NCBI GenBank assembly: GCA_027483645.1
Contig: JAIXUD010000002.1
Location: 186,001 to 250,000, forward strand
DNA length: 64,000 bases
Direction: 5' to 3'
Source: Sphingobacteriales bacterium
Lineage (GTDB): Bacteria; Bacteroidota; Bacteroidia; Chitinophagales; CAIOSU01
The notes beneath the pieces are model-generated. The model was given only the letters and a program-made list of their open reading frames with translations, ran no database searches and was not told the DNA's origin. Below, piece after piece: positions 34,107 through 43,778 of the stretch. The first letter of the stretch is position 1. Each line of letters begins with the position of its first letter. Both the position numbers and the translations under genes were made by a program.

Positions 34107-35857
34107 ATCTCAGTTTCGTATTTGTAATAAGGATTGAACACCGTGCCCGCCAAGATATATTTTTCAGGAAAGCCGAGTGCGCTTGCCCGCAGGCATGCTT
34201 CTACCTGCGGGTTAATGGTTTTAGGCCTAACTATATATATGTGCTCTACAAACGCCATTTCGCCAATGTATTTGCAGGTATAAGTAAGCGACTCTTTCTT
34301 GGTATCTCTAATGCCCTCGCCATAATACCATGATATTTTGGGTGAATTGCCTTGTAATAGGTACACCAGCGCCGGCAAGTCGTACATGGCCAAAATGAAG
34401 TTACCCGGTTTGAAGCCATTGCTTACCAGCATTTGCCTTGTTTGGTTCACAAAGTTTGCAGTGGGAGGGTCCATTTTTACGGCATCATGCTCTGCTACTC
34501 GTTCAGTTTGTTCATATAAAGGGGCCGCAATACCGTTGGGTAGGTAGTTGGGCCATATAAACACGTGCGCAAAAATGCCAAACCCCATCAATATCATGGT
34601 ATACCGTATAGCGGTGCTAACTACCGCAATACCCAGCTCCTGCTTAAGATATGCCCATTGTAATAATATAAGGATAAGCCAAGAGGCTTGGTAAGGCATC
34701 AACATTAAAGCAAAGTTGACCGCTGAGCCAATAGCACAAAAGAATGGGAGACAAAAGAGTGCAAAAGACATTATGTACATGCTACGGGGCGCTTTAGTGA
34801 ACCGCCATAGCAGGTAAGTGCCTGATAGTATAAGCAGCAAGGAAACATCAATCCAGCGAAAATACCATGCCGAGAAGTATGAAGTAGGGAATAGCCATTG
34901 CTGCAGCACGAAAACGAAAAGGGCTACCCCCAATGATAGTGAAATACGCTTGACGGTGTTACTGGCTTTTAATACCGCAAGGCTCACCATCATTGATAAA
35001 AAGGCAGGTAAGGTGTTGATGGCGAAGTTAACCAAATCGGCCTGGATGTATTTTTGCAGGATGATTTTGATAGGGGAATAGCCTAAGGGGGCAATGCGGT
35101 TATAGCCGTCTTTTACTACCGTAACCATTTCGGCGGGGCTCAGCTGAAAGATGAATAGTAGGCAGAACAGGGCCACAAACCCAATAATTGCCCCGGCGCT
35201 GGAAAGCAGGTATCTGCTCCGGGGTTTTCTATCTATTAATGGTAACGCTAGCCATAGGCCAGTAAGCAAGATACTACTGGAGAACTTCACCACAAATTGA
35301 CACGCTAGTATGGCCCCCAACCCTGCGAAAAAGGCTAAGGTTTGCCATGGTTTAGCGCTTTGCTCACGCGACAACCAATATAGTAGCATACCCGTGCCTG
35401 TGCCTACCAACAAATGGGTAACCGAGTAATACGAAAGCATCCGCGGGTTTTCGGCCATAAACAATACCGAGAAGCCACCAATTGCAAGCACTGTAAACAG
35501 TTTGGGCGAGTACAGCTGTGGAAGGCGGCCTTGTATAAAATGAGCAACCCCCCATACAATAGCTACTACGGCACCCACATCGGCCACTATGCCGGCAATG
35601 CGCATGGCAGTTACGGTCCAGTCAATCCAACTGAAAAACAACTGTATCAGGTAATAAAAGTTTAAGTGCAAATCGGGTGAGTACAGATGCTCGGAGTTGA
35701 ACCAGAGCATATAAAACCCCTCATCGGTCATTTCCAGCCCCTTATCAACCGACCACAAGAGTATGGCCAGCTTAACCAAGGTAAGCACAGCCAGCAACCA
35801 CAAGCCATAGCTGGTAACCTTGGGTATATTGATGGTGTTGCTCACTCGGGGTTTCAT
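34088..35857 (-). CDS. GT-C/GT39-like multi-pass membrane protein (pair 2, member A)
   Basis: The 589-residue protein shows the GT-C first-loop pattern: GLEMTDEGFYMLWFNSEHLY near residue 35, where the D-E pair is a candidate catalytic acid, then about eleven helices. A conserved C-terminal soluble region holds NFILAMYDLPALVYLLQG, ISWYYGEGI and GTVFNPYYKYETEIWVP. The upstream gene at 35867 has matching elements (GLDILDESCYLT; TFWYFSDEN; NTIFNPYSQETLAVWAP), so these are tandem paralogs nine bases apart. It is presumably a polyprenyl-phosphate-sugar-dependent transferase at the inner membrane. Confidence 0.76.
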   Translation of the reverse strand: MKPRVSNTINIPKVTSYGLWLLAVLTLVKLAILLWSVDKGLEMTDEGFYMLWFNSEHLYSPDLHLNFYYLIQLFFSWIDWTVTAMRIAGIVADVGAVVAIVWGVAHFIQGRLPQLYSPKLFTVLAIGGFSVLFMAENPRMLSYYSVTHLLVGTGTGMLLYWLSREQSAKPWQTLAFFAGLGAILACQFVVKFSSSILLTGLWLALPLIDRKPRSRYLLSSAGAIIGFVALFCLLFIFQLSPAEMVTVVKDGYNRIAPLGYSPIKIILQKYIQADLVNFAINTLPAFLSMMVSLAVLKASNTVKRISLSLGVALFVFVLQQWLFPTSYFSAWYFRWIDVSLLLILSGTYLLWRFTKAPRSMYIMSFALFCLPFFCAIGSAVNFALMLMPYQASWLILILLQWAYLKQELGIAVVSTAIRYTMILMGFGIFAHVFIWPNYLPNGIAAPLYEQTERVAEHDAVKMDPPTANFVNQTRQMLVSNGFKPGNFILAMYDLPALVYLLQGNSPKISWYYGEGIRDTKKESLTYTCKYIGEMAFVEHIYIVRPKTINPQVEACLRASALGFPEKYILAGTVFNPYYKYETEIWVPKM

Positions 35858-35866
35858 TATTGGGTA

Positions 35867-37690
35867 TTAAGGTGCAGGGTTTGGCAACGCCCAGCTATTT
35901 GGCGCCCATACAGCAAGGGTTTCTTGTGAGTAGGGGTTAAAAATAGTATTTACAAGGTAATAATTCTCGGGGTATGGTACCTCACTATTTACTAAGCAAT
36001 CTTGCACTGTTTGGTGTATGCCGCTGCTTATCATTACCAGTGGTAGCGTTGTGTGCTCAGCTATGCGAATATTGGATAGGTGCAAGCAGCTAAATCGTCT
36101 TGCCTCCTCAGGGGTCACTGCGTTTTCGTCACTAAAGTACCAAAAGGTTTCCGGCATATATCCCTCCAGCACTGTTACTGCGCCACAAAGGTCGCCTAAT
36201 GCCAATATCGGTCTTCCGCTTTCATAGCCTGCTTGTTGAGCCAAAACCTTCAGGCTATCAAAGAAGATGGCTGATTGCTTATCCACTTTTATACCATCCA
36301 TACCGTACAATCCTTGTACTGTTTCTGTTTGAGCAAAAACGGGCTTGTTAATACCATAGGCATTAAACCACTGCACATGTATATAATTTACCAAACCCAC
36401 TATAGTAATGATGCCCATAAACAACCATTTTACCCTAGGGGCATCGCCGTAACGCTGGCCCAATGCCATTGCTATAAGTATATACCACGCAGCCAGGTAC
36501 TTGGTGAGGGTTAATGTAGTAGGTTGATTGCTGCCAAGCAGGGGAACCAATGGCAATACCACTAGCATGGCCACTATAGTAAGCCACAGCCACTTTTTGC
36601 TCATAAATAGCCTTCTAGCAAAAGGAAAACCAAAATAGAATACATTAAACCAATGAAATGCAATGTAACGGTTGAAGAAGTTGCCCAAAAAATACTGCTC
36701 AATGGTGGCCGACATAACTAGCCAAATTACAAGCCCAACTAGGTAAGCTAGCAAAGCCACTACGGCATTATTTAATTTGCTACGTTTTAGCAGCAGTAAA
36801 TAAGTCAAGACTGCCGCTAGAAGCGGTACTAAATAATAGCGGGAGTTTTCAAGCAGATCAACTTTTAGGTACCCATCAATATAAACGGCTTTCGGGCTGT
36901 AGAGAAACTGCTGTAACAGGAGTATACCCGCTACTACATCACCTATCCACTTTTTTATGCCATCTACCCCACCAAAGTAAACCATTAAAAAGCCAAATGC
37001 ACCACACACCAGCACGAATATGACAAGTGCTTTAAACAACCAATTTTCCTTTAAGTAGATAAGTACGAATAGTGATAGACCTGCAATAAGCAATACCGTG
37101 GTTGGTGGCTTTACTATTGCCTGTACACCTAGCAATATGCCTATGGCGGCCATGCTTAATATTGCCATGGCCTTATAGCCATTGCTGGGCAGTTGCCGAT
37201 GCCTAAAAACAAGCAGCAGTGTACCAGTGGCTATGGAGGTGGTAAGGTAGCTAAAATCGTTGTAGGAGAAAGCCCTAGTAAATACTGAAGTAAATGCAGC
37301 ACCTGAGATGACAAACAATAATACCCAAAAACTATGCAGCTTAAACTTTACGTTATCCTCCTGTTGTACTTGTGCCCAAGTATAAAAGCTGATGGTTAAA
37401 TAGCTTATGCCTAATGTTTCCGTTGCTACACCCAATAATCTTAGGCCTACCAAGCTGGGGTCGAAAGGTAGTAGTTTGCTCAGCATTTGCCCATAATAAC
37501 CATGGGGCTCGGAAGGGTAGTTGTTGCAAAACCTAATTAGTGTAAGGTAGCAACTCTCATCCAGTATATCCAGGCCCTTATCTGCTATCCATATTTGTCC
37601 GGCCACCTTAATTCCAGCCACTATCAATAGCACTACTGCCAACCAGAAAGGGATGTATAATTTGCTATTGCTTAAGCTGGGCAAGGGCAT
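35867..37690 (-). CDS. GT-C/GT39-like multi-pass membrane protein (pair 2, member B)
   Basis: The product has 607 residues from the ATG at 37690; the longer frame to 37759 would cross the divergent gene's start region. The first loop has GLDILDESCYLTLIRF, the same acidic pattern as its tandem paralog. About eleven helices and a soluble tail (GRPILALGDLCGAVTVLEG, FWYFSDEN, VNTIFNPYSQETLAVWAP) follow. It shares a 72-base divergent start region with the plus-strand gene at 37763. Confidence 0.76.
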   Translation of the reverse strand: MPLPSLSNSKLYIPFWLAVVLLIVAGIKVAGQIWIADKGLDILDESCYLTLIRFCNNYPSEPHGYYGQMLSKLLPFDPSLVGLRLLGVATETLGISYLTISFYTWAQVQQEDNVKFKLHSFWVLLFVISGAAFTSVFTRAFSYNDFSYLTTSIATGTLLLVFRHRQLPSNGYKAMAILSMAAIGILLGVQAIVKPPTTVLLIAGLSLFVLIYLKENWLFKALVIFVLVCGAFGFLMVYFGGVDGIKKWIGDVVAGILLLQQFLYSPKAVYIDGYLKVDLLENSRYYLVPLLAAVLTYLLLLKRSKLNNAVVALLAYLVGLVIWLVMSATIEQYFLGNFFNRYIAFHWFNVFYFGFPFARRLFMSKKWLWLTIVAMLVVLPLVPLLGSNQPTTLTLTKYLAAWYILIAMALGQRYGDAPRVKWLFMGIITIVGLVNYIHVQWFNAYGINKPVFAQTETVQGLYGMDGIKVDKQSAIFFDSLKVLAQQAGYESGRPILALGDLCGAVTVLEGYMPETFWYFSDENAVTPEEARRFSCLHLSNIRIAEHTTLPLVMISSGIHQTVQDCLVNSEVPYPENYYLVNTIFNPYSQETLAVWAPNSWALPNPAP

Positions 37691-37762
37691 GTTGTAAAAA
37701 TACTCAATTGAGGATACCTTTTGCAATTTGTTTATCTTTACTTGATAAGACTGCACCATTTA

Positions 37763-39433
37763 ATGGAACCTACCAAAACTACCATTAAAGTATTTTTAGC
37801 ATTTTTAGTGTTTTTCGGGCTATTGTTTTTGCAGTTTCCGCTTGCAGGTTCTTTGCATGGGTATGCTGATGTAATTTTATATCTAGGCATGTTTAATGAT
37901 TATGGAAACCAAATTGAGGCTTGGTTTTCAGGGGCGCAAGTAGGTCATTGTCTTTATCCTGCTGCCGCACCTTATGGCTATCTAGAGCCATCTTTTGCAT
38001 CGTCGTTGTTTTTTTTGGCGTTCAAGCTGCTTAAATTTAATGACCTGTGGGCGTATTATGGCTTCTATGTAAGTATTTTCACAATCAACGCTACCTGCGC
38101 ATTTATTTTAGCTAGGCAATATCTGCAAACTACCCTACCGGCCTTATATGTAGCATTAGCCTTCGCGGCATCTAGCTTTGCATTCGGCAATTTCGAAAAC
38201 CAGAATACCTTAGTTTACTTTCCAGCCCTGTTGTGCATTTTCCATTTTCGAAATTTTCTGTCTAGTGGTAGTATGCGCAACCTGGTCATATCCATGTTGG
38301 CTGGCGGCTTGCAGATTTATTTTGGTACCTATACCTTTATTTTTCAGAGTATAGTGTTGTTGGTGCTAGGTTTGGTGCATTATCGTGCAGTATTTTTTGC
38401 CAATGGATGGTGGGCTATTTTAAAAGCCTTCCCTATTTATATTTTGCTCGCGCTTCCGTATATAGTAGTATACTTACTTAACCCTGAGCTTGATGAGTTT
38501 TATAGCCCCACCCGCAATGATAGCAGTGCCATTACCGCTGCCAGCCTCAATATAAACGACCTATACCGAGCATTGCCAAACAACTTGGTATACCCAGTAC
38601 AAACCGATTTGCCACAAGTATTTTTTTACAATATCCGCTCGGCATTTATGGGCATTTCCTTTTACGTTTTCGTTGTTATTGGCTTCCTTGCCGGCCCACG
38701 GTTTAGGAAGGAGGTGGCCATTGTAGCAGTGGTAAGTTTCGTTATAGCGCTAGGCCCTTACCTTACCCTTGGCGAGTATAGCATACCGCTGCCTCTAGCC
38801 TGGATTAATGAAGTAACCGACTTGGAAGCTTACGTTCGCCATTTTGCCCGTATGTTTTTTTTCACTAGCCTTATGCTGGCATTGCTTGCAGGTTATGGCC
38901 TGCTTGCGGTGGCTAGGCGCACGCGGCTGCCCATAGGGGCAATAGCCGCTTTAGCAGGTGTATTGTTTGTAGTGGAAAATACTCCAATCCCATTCGAAAA
39001 GTTTCAGTCGCAGGATTATTTGGTAGAAGAAAGGCTATATGAAAATGTAATGACCAATAAAGAGCCATCGATACTGCTGCACTTGCCCTCTACGCTCAAC
39101 TTTGCCAATTTTGATTTGGGCAAGCCTATTAACCAGTTTTCGCGCGAGTACATTTATATGTATTGGCAGAGCAAGCACCGCCAACATGTCCTTAATGGGG
39201 CTGTTGGGTTTTTCCCACCACAGCGTATACATAATGCCAAGCTTACCGAGCAGTTGCCAAATACCCAAGTGCTTAGTGAGCTTATCGCATTAAATGATAT
39301 TGATTACATTATCTATCATCCCCAGTTGGAAAAGAACGAAGCTTCATCGCTGCAGATGCTGCAAACACATCCACAGTTAACCTTGATAAGCGCAACCGAT
39401 GGGCATATAATGTTCAGGGTGGTACAGCCATAG
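37763..39433 (+). CDS. GT-C-type multi-pass membrane protein (pair 3, member A)
   Basis: The product has 556 residues from the ATG at 37763. It has an N-terminal helix, a first loop HGYADVILYLGMFNDYGNQIEAWFSG, many helices and a soluble tail. It is a clear paralog of the protein at 43779-45461. Matching segments are FAFGNFENQNTLVYF against FSFGNMDSPNAFYLA, IYFGTYTFIFQ against LYFSAYIFVFQ, and FSREYIYMYWQSKHRQHVLNG against YSREYIYTYWQTMHRQHSING. It is the first gene of a run that includes the SDR, GT2 and SGNH genes. Confidence 0.75.
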   Translation: MEPTKTTIKVFLAFLVFFGLLFLQFPLAGSLHGYADVILYLGMFNDYGNQIEAWFSGAQVGHCLYPAAAPYGYLEPSFASSLFFLAFKLLKFNDLWAYYGFYVSIFTINATCAFILARQYLQTTLPALYVALAFAASSFAFGNFENQNTLVYFPALLCIFHFRNFLSSGSMRNLVISMLAGGLQIYFGTYTFIFQSIVLLVLGLVHYRAVFFANGWWAILKAFPIYILLALPYIVVYLLNPELDEFYSPTRNDSSAITAASLNINDLYRALPNNLVYPVQTDLPQVFFYNIRSAFMGISFYVFVVIGFLAGPRFRKEVAIVAVVSFVIALGPYLTLGEYSIPLPLAWINEVTDLEAYVRHFARMFFFTSLMLALLAGYGLLAVARRTRLPIGAIAALAGVLFVVENTPIPFEKFQSQDYLVEERLYENVMTNKEPSILLHLPSTLNFANFDLGKPINQFSREYIYMYWQSKHRQHVLNGAVGFFPPQRIHNAKLTEQLPNTQVLSELIALNDIDYIIYHPQLEKNEASSLQMLQTHPQLTLISATDGHIMFRVVQP

Positions 39434-39496
39434 TTGAGGCAACTATGGAGAACTATCTGTATTTTTATTATTGAAATCAACCTTGAAACACACGTA

Positions 39497-40222
39497 TTGA
39501 AAGCATTGGTAACCGGCGCATCAAGAGGCATCGGGCGAGTCTTGGTTAGGGAGTTGGTGGCATCAGGCCACCAGGTGTGGGGCATTGCCCGCTCTGGTAA
39601 TGTGCTGGAAGCACTTACGGATGAGTTGGGGCACAACTTTCGCTTTACCATTGCCGACCTTACAACCACCGAGGGTATTACTACCGTAGTAGCCGAGCTA
39701 GATGCAGCAGCCTTTAGTCCTGCCAAAATATTCTTAGTGGCAGGCGCCTATAGCACTAGCGATGCTACATTTAGTTCGCCCGAGCATCAACAATGGATGA
39801 TGGCTTGCAACTTTACAGGTCCAGTGGCACTTTACGAGGCTTTGCTGCAGCGAGAAACCAAGCCAAAGCAAGTGGTTGTGCTGTCGTCGGTTTTTGCCCT
39901 TTTGTCCGATTCGTTAAACCCATCCTATGCACAGGCCAAATGCCAGTTGGCCGATTACTTTATACAGGATAACCAACAGCAAGGCATTGCCACAAGAGTA
40001 ATATACCTTGGCCCTGTGAATACGGCCATCAATCAATACGCCAATCGCAGGCCCAACCCTATGGTAGTAGAGCCAGAGCGGGTAGCGCGCTATTTAGTGA
40101 AGGTGCACGAACAAAAAGGTGTTGAGCATATTTATCCCTTTTCCACGTATGTTTTTTATCAAATTTTTAGCCGCTTGCCGCAACACCTGTATAGCAGGCT
40201 GATGAATAAATTACGCCGTTGA
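39497..40222 (+). CDS. Short-chain dehydrogenase/reductase
   Basis: The product has 241 residues from a TTG at 39497, which gives the normal SDR opening MKALVTGASRGIGRVL; upstream codons add nothing typical. The cofactor loop TGASRGIG is at 6-13; the catalytic Ser lies in VVLSSVFAL and Y-x-x-x-K in SYAQAKCQ. It probably reduces or oxidises a hydroxyl on a sugar or lipid. Its stop overlaps the next GT2 gene's ATG by one base (TGATG). Confidence 0.88.
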   Translation: MKALVTGASRGIGRVLVRELVASGHQVWGIARSGNVLEALTDELGHNFRFTIADLTTTEGITTVVAELDAAAFSPAKIFLVAGAYSTSDATFSSPEHQQWMMACNFTGPVALYEALLQRETKPKQVVVLSSVFALLSDSLNPSYAQAKCQLADYFIQDNQQQGIATRVIYLGPVNTAINQYANRRPNPMVVEPERVARYLVKVHEQKGVEHIYPFSTYVFYQIFSRLPQHLYSRLMNKLRR

Positions 40223-40950
40223 TGCCCTCGGAAACTAACATAGCTCCAGAGTTATCCGTGGTAGTGTTATGCTACCGGGCGGGCTACTACATCCGCGATT
40301 TTGTGGCGCAACTGGAGCAAGAGCTGGTAGAAGGCGGTATTGATTTTGAGCTGGTACTAGTGGCCAACTATGATGGCGATAGCACCGATGGTACGCCCGA
40401 AATAGTACACTCAATTGCGGAAGGTAAGCCATGGATAAAGGTGATATCGAAAATAAAGCAGGGCCGCATGGGCTGGGATATGCGCTCGGGGCTTGAGGCG
40501 GCTACTGGCCAATACATTGCCGTAATTGATGGCGATGGGCAAATGCCCTTGAGTGATGTGGTGCGTGTATACCGAATGCTGGTTGCCGGAAACTATGACC
40601 TGGTAAAAACTTACCGTGCACAGCGCCAAGATGGCCTATACCGGCAGATACTCTCCAAAACCTACAATGTACTGTTTAGATTGATTTTTTCGCCCAACTA
40701 CCCATTGCACGACATCAACTCAAAGCCGAAGGTAATGACTCGGGCAGCCTATGAGTGCTTCCACCTAGCATCCAACGATTGGTTTACCGATGCCGAAATA
40801 ATGATTGAGGCATTGCGAAATAAGCTGCACATAGGGGAGCTCTCCACTGTGTTTTACAAAAATGAAAGAAGGAAGACCTTGGTGAACTATAGCACCATAC
40901 TAGAGTTTACGGTAAATTTGTTTTACTACCGCTTTTTTAAGAAACGATAA
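40222..40950 (+). CDS. GT2 family glycosyltransferase (polyprenyl-phosphate transferase type)
   Basis: The 242-residue protein has a GT-A fold: ELSVVVLCYRAGYYIRD, nucleotide site VANYDGDSTDGT near 54, then KQGRMGWDMRSGLEAATG and the D-x-D-like IDGDGQMPLSD near 103. It lacks membrane helices. This resembles DPM1-like enzymes, which move a sugar from a nucleotide to polyprenyl phosphate and so supply GT-C transferases. The ATG at 40222 overlaps the SDR stop; the SGNH gene follows directly after its stop. Confidence 0.88.
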   Translation: MPSETNIAPELSVVVLCYRAGYYIRDFVAQLEQELVEGGIDFELVLVANYDGDSTDGTPEIVHSIAEGKPWIKVISKIKQGRMGWDMRSGLEAATGQYIAVIDGDGQMPLSDVVRVYRMLVAGNYDLVKTYRAQRQDGLYRQILSKTYNVLFRLIFSPNYPLHDINSKPKVMTRAAYECFHLASNDWFTDAEIMIEALRNKLHIGELSTVFYKNERRKTLVNYSTILEFTVNLFYYRFFKKR

Positions 40951-42084
40951 TTGCTGCTTTTGAAGAATTTAATGTACTGGTTGATAACATCGGCAATAGC
41001 AGCATTGGTATTGTACTTAGCATGGTTTGGCTACCTATGGCACATATCTATGCCGGTGTACCACTTTACCAAGCAACCGCATAGCCATACCCTTAACATG
41101 TACCAAAGCGATGATACCCTCGGCCATACGCTTATACCCAACACACAGGCTTTTTATATATGGAGCTATGGCGATACCGTAAAGCTGAATACCGATAGGC
41201 GCGGTTTTAGGATAGGTAGCGACAGTAGCAGTTCAGAAAATATGGGTATCCTCTTTTTCGGCGATTCATTTACGCTTTGTGAAGAGCTAAATACCAAGCA
41301 GGCTTACCCTTATTTGCTAGGTGATGCTTTGTGCCAGCCTGTATATAATACTGCTGTAAGCGGCTACGGCTACCCGCAAATGATTTTGAAGGCACGCGAG
41401 CATGTAGCGGCAGTAGACCCCAATGTGGTGGTTTTCCAAGTATCGCCTTGGCTGGCAGACAGGGCCATAACACCTTACCTTCCAGCAATTTTTTTCAAGG
41501 TACCTTCACCGTACTACAATCAACTGGGCGATATAGTACCGCCTTTATATAGCAGCCTGGTATTTGACCTTACCCAAGATGGTAAAATGCAATATTATAG
41601 GGAAAGCGAACCATCGTTTACCGACAAGTTCGGGTTTGTTTGGAAGTTTACCCGCCGGATATTTCAACAGCAATATTGGGATGAGTTTAAGCTATGGTTT
41701 AGGCCCAATGACCAAGAGCACGCATCGCTTGCCGATGCAGATAGTGCTACCGAATTGGCCATTAATGAGATGGTAGCCTTGTGCGAGGGCCGCACATTAG
41801 TGTTTTTGGTACTGGGATACAATCAAGATAAGATAACGGAGTTTCAAGAGAAGTACTCAAATCGGATTGCGCCAAACGTAATTGTGGTAAATGCAGATGC
41901 GGTGCTATGGAGCCAACCTAATATTGATAGTAAAGAAAGCCATGAAAAGGCATATTGTTTTTGGCATGGCGACCCACCAGTAATAGAAGACTACCATTAC
42001 AATGCACACGCCAACCAGCTTATTATGCAAGCCTTAACCGGTGCACTACAAGTACATAACAATTGTATTACTCAACTACAATAA
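40951..42084 (+). CDS. Membrane-anchored SGNH/GDSL hydrolase-like protein
   Basis: The 377-residue protein starts with TTG directly after the GT2 stop. Residues 7-30 form one membrane helix. The SGNH block I motif GILFFGDSFTLCEE places the nucleophile at S106, block II is likely NTAVSGYGYPQ with Gly, and a C-terminal DYHYNAHAN supplies a candidate His. The layout suits a periplasmic esterase or acyltransferase acting on glycan acyl groups. Its last 17 bases overlap the convergent arylsulfotransferase-like gene. Confidence 0.78.
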   Translation: MLLLKNLMYWLITSAIAALVLYLAWFGYLWHISMPVYHFTKQPHSHTLNMYQSDDTLGHTLIPNTQAFYIWSYGDTVKLNTDRRGFRIGSDSSSSENMGILFFGDSFTLCEELNTKQAYPYLLGDALCQPVYNTAVSGYGYPQMILKAREHVAAVDPNVVVFQVSPWLADRAITPYLPAIFFKVPSPYYNQLGDIVPPLYSSLVFDLTQDGKMQYYRESEPSFTDKFGFVWKFTRRIFQQQYWDEFKLWFRPNDQEHASLADADSATELAINEMVALCEGRTLVFLVLGYNQDKITEFQEKYSNRIAPNVIVVNADAVLWSQPNIDSKESHEKAYCFWHGDPPVIEDYHYNAHANQLIMQALTGALQVHNNCITQLQ

Positions 42085-43741
42085 GTTTAAAACGTTGCAG
42101 CGGCTGGCCGCTCTCACTGGTTACCAAGCCAATGTAACTACCTTTGGCTATTTGCTGTATATCCACATGGGTAATGCCGATGCCTAAAGCGTAACTAAAC
42201 ACCTGGCCACCCAAGGCATTGTACAAAGTAAGGTTGGCATTGCCGGTGTTGCCAACGCTCTTTAAGGTAATGCTGGTAGTGGCTGGGTTAGGGTATATTT
42301 GGAATGATGCTAGGGCTAGGTCTTCAGCATACGTGTCCATGCTATCCACAACACAGGCTTTGGTTAAGTCATTTATCACCTTCAGCCGCGAACCGAAGTA
42401 TTTATTGTCGCTATTTTTCTTCGCCAAAACATAATATTCACCAGCTGTATCAACGGTAATGCTTGGGGTAGTATCGCCTGTGTTCCACAGGTAACTATCA
42501 AAATCGCCCAGCGCGGTAAGTATCACATTATTGGTTTGGGTGGTATCGCACTGCAAAGCGGGCCTAAGTTTTTCCAAATCCCACTCCGGTAGGTACTTGT
42601 AAGCGCGATAGCTATAGTAAATTTCGGGCCAGTCAAATGTCATCAGCGTGTTTCCTGCCGCATCCACTTCTACCACATCGTTGCTAAAGTGAGGGGGAAA
42701 GCCAGCACCCCAATCAATTAAATTGTGGCCATTATCAAGCCTTTGCATACTGCCCAGCGAATAGCTGGTGATGCCAGGTGTATTGGCATACTCCCATACT
42801 TTCGTAGCGGTTAGGTTGGTTTGATCTAGCACATACTCTACGCCTCGGGCCAAAGGTGGGTTGCCTTTTTCGCCATTATCATATAGGGTTAGGTTGCCGT
42901 TTGGCAGCACATTGCAATTATGCTGTGCCGAAAAGGGTTGGGTATCATTTACAAACGTGAAATCATTCTGTAACCCGCCCAATCTCCAAATGATGCTAGA
43001 GTCGGAGTAGTTTATCTTAGTAATTTCGTTAAAGAACCGCAAAGAGAGCAATATGTTCCCATCCAGGTCGATAGCTAGGGCGTTGGGATGGCCAAAGTCA
43101 AGGAATGTGCTATCCAGAAAAAAGTAAGGGTCAATATCGCTTAGGCTGTAATATTCTAAGCCTTTCCACTCAAACACCGCATTCCCGTTCGCATCAAGTT
43201 CTTGTATTACCGGCCCTATTACCTGACCCTGGGTTGAGCCAGATCGGCCATCTATTGTTACTATGCCGCTTATGTCCAATATGCGTTCTTCTAGGCATAT
43301 CAGCATGTAATTGCCATTATCAAGCAGTATCATTTCATGTCCATCGGTTTTAAGGCCATTATCACACTGTACAGTATCAATTATTGTAAAGGTAGAGTCC
43401 ATTATGTAATATTGCCCTTCCAGCGTGCCTTCATCGAAGAAGAAAAATGACATGAGGCCATTTTCGTAAAGCCTTAAATCGCCTATGGTGCCACTATCGC
43501 GTGGGTGCTCCATATAGAATGCAGGTGTACCGTTATCGTCCAACAATAACAGGCTCGATGCAAATGGCGCAGCGCCACCAAAAGAATAGGAACCTAAGAA
43601 AAGATAACCAGGAGCGGTGGTGTCATTAATGGTAACATCGTATGACGCGCCATTGGGCAAATTAAAGCTTCGCGTTTGGGCATTTGTTGATTGAATTAAC
43701 CAAAAAGTGAGTAGAAGCGCAAGAAAAAATAAATGCTTCAT
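42068..43741 (-). CDS. Secreted arylsulfotransferase-like beta-propeller with T9SS sorting domain
   Basis: The 557-residue protein has a signal peptide (MKHLFFLALLLTFWLIQSTNAQ). A six-bladed propeller of the ASST type follows: DGHEMILLDNGNYML, then DFGHPNALAIDLDGNILLSLR with the family's catalytic-type His, SIIWRLGG, QHNCNVLPNGNLTLYDNG and NGHNLIDWG. ASSTs transfer sulfate between phenols. The C-terminal 75 residues form a type A sorting domain (FQIYPNPATTSITLKS ... RFKLIVVE), so it reaches the surface through the type IX system. It lies inside the glycan locus on the opposite strand. Confidence 0.85.
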   Translation of the reverse strand: MKHLFFLALLLTFWLIQSTNAQTRSFNLPNGASYDVTINDTTAPGYLFLGSYSFGGAAPFASSLLLLDDNGTPAFYMEHPRDSGTIGDLRLYENGLMSFFFFDEGTLEGQYYIMDSTFTIIDTVQCDNGLKTDGHEMILLDNGNYMLICLEERILDISGIVTIDGRSGSTQGQVIGPVIQELDANGNAVFEWKGLEYYSLSDIDPYFFLDSTFLDFGHPNALAIDLDGNILLSLRFFNEITKINYSDSSIIWRLGGLQNDFTFVNDTQPFSAQHNCNVLPNGNLTLYDNGEKGNPPLARGVEYVLDQTNLTATKVWEYANTPGITSYSLGSMQRLDNGHNLIDWGAGFPPHFSNDVVEVDAAGNTLMTFDWPEIYYSYRAYKYLPEWDLEKLRPALQCDTTQTNNVILTALGDFDSYLWNTGDTTPSITVDTAGEYYVLAKKNSDNKYFGSRLKVINDLTKACVVDSMDTYAEDLALASFQIYPNPATTSITLKSVGNTGNANLTLYNALGGQVFSYALGIGITHVDIQQIAKGSYIGLVTSESGQPLQRFKLIVVE

Positions 43742-43778
43742 ATTAGGTTGTGTTTAGTTAATTTTGACAATAACTAGT

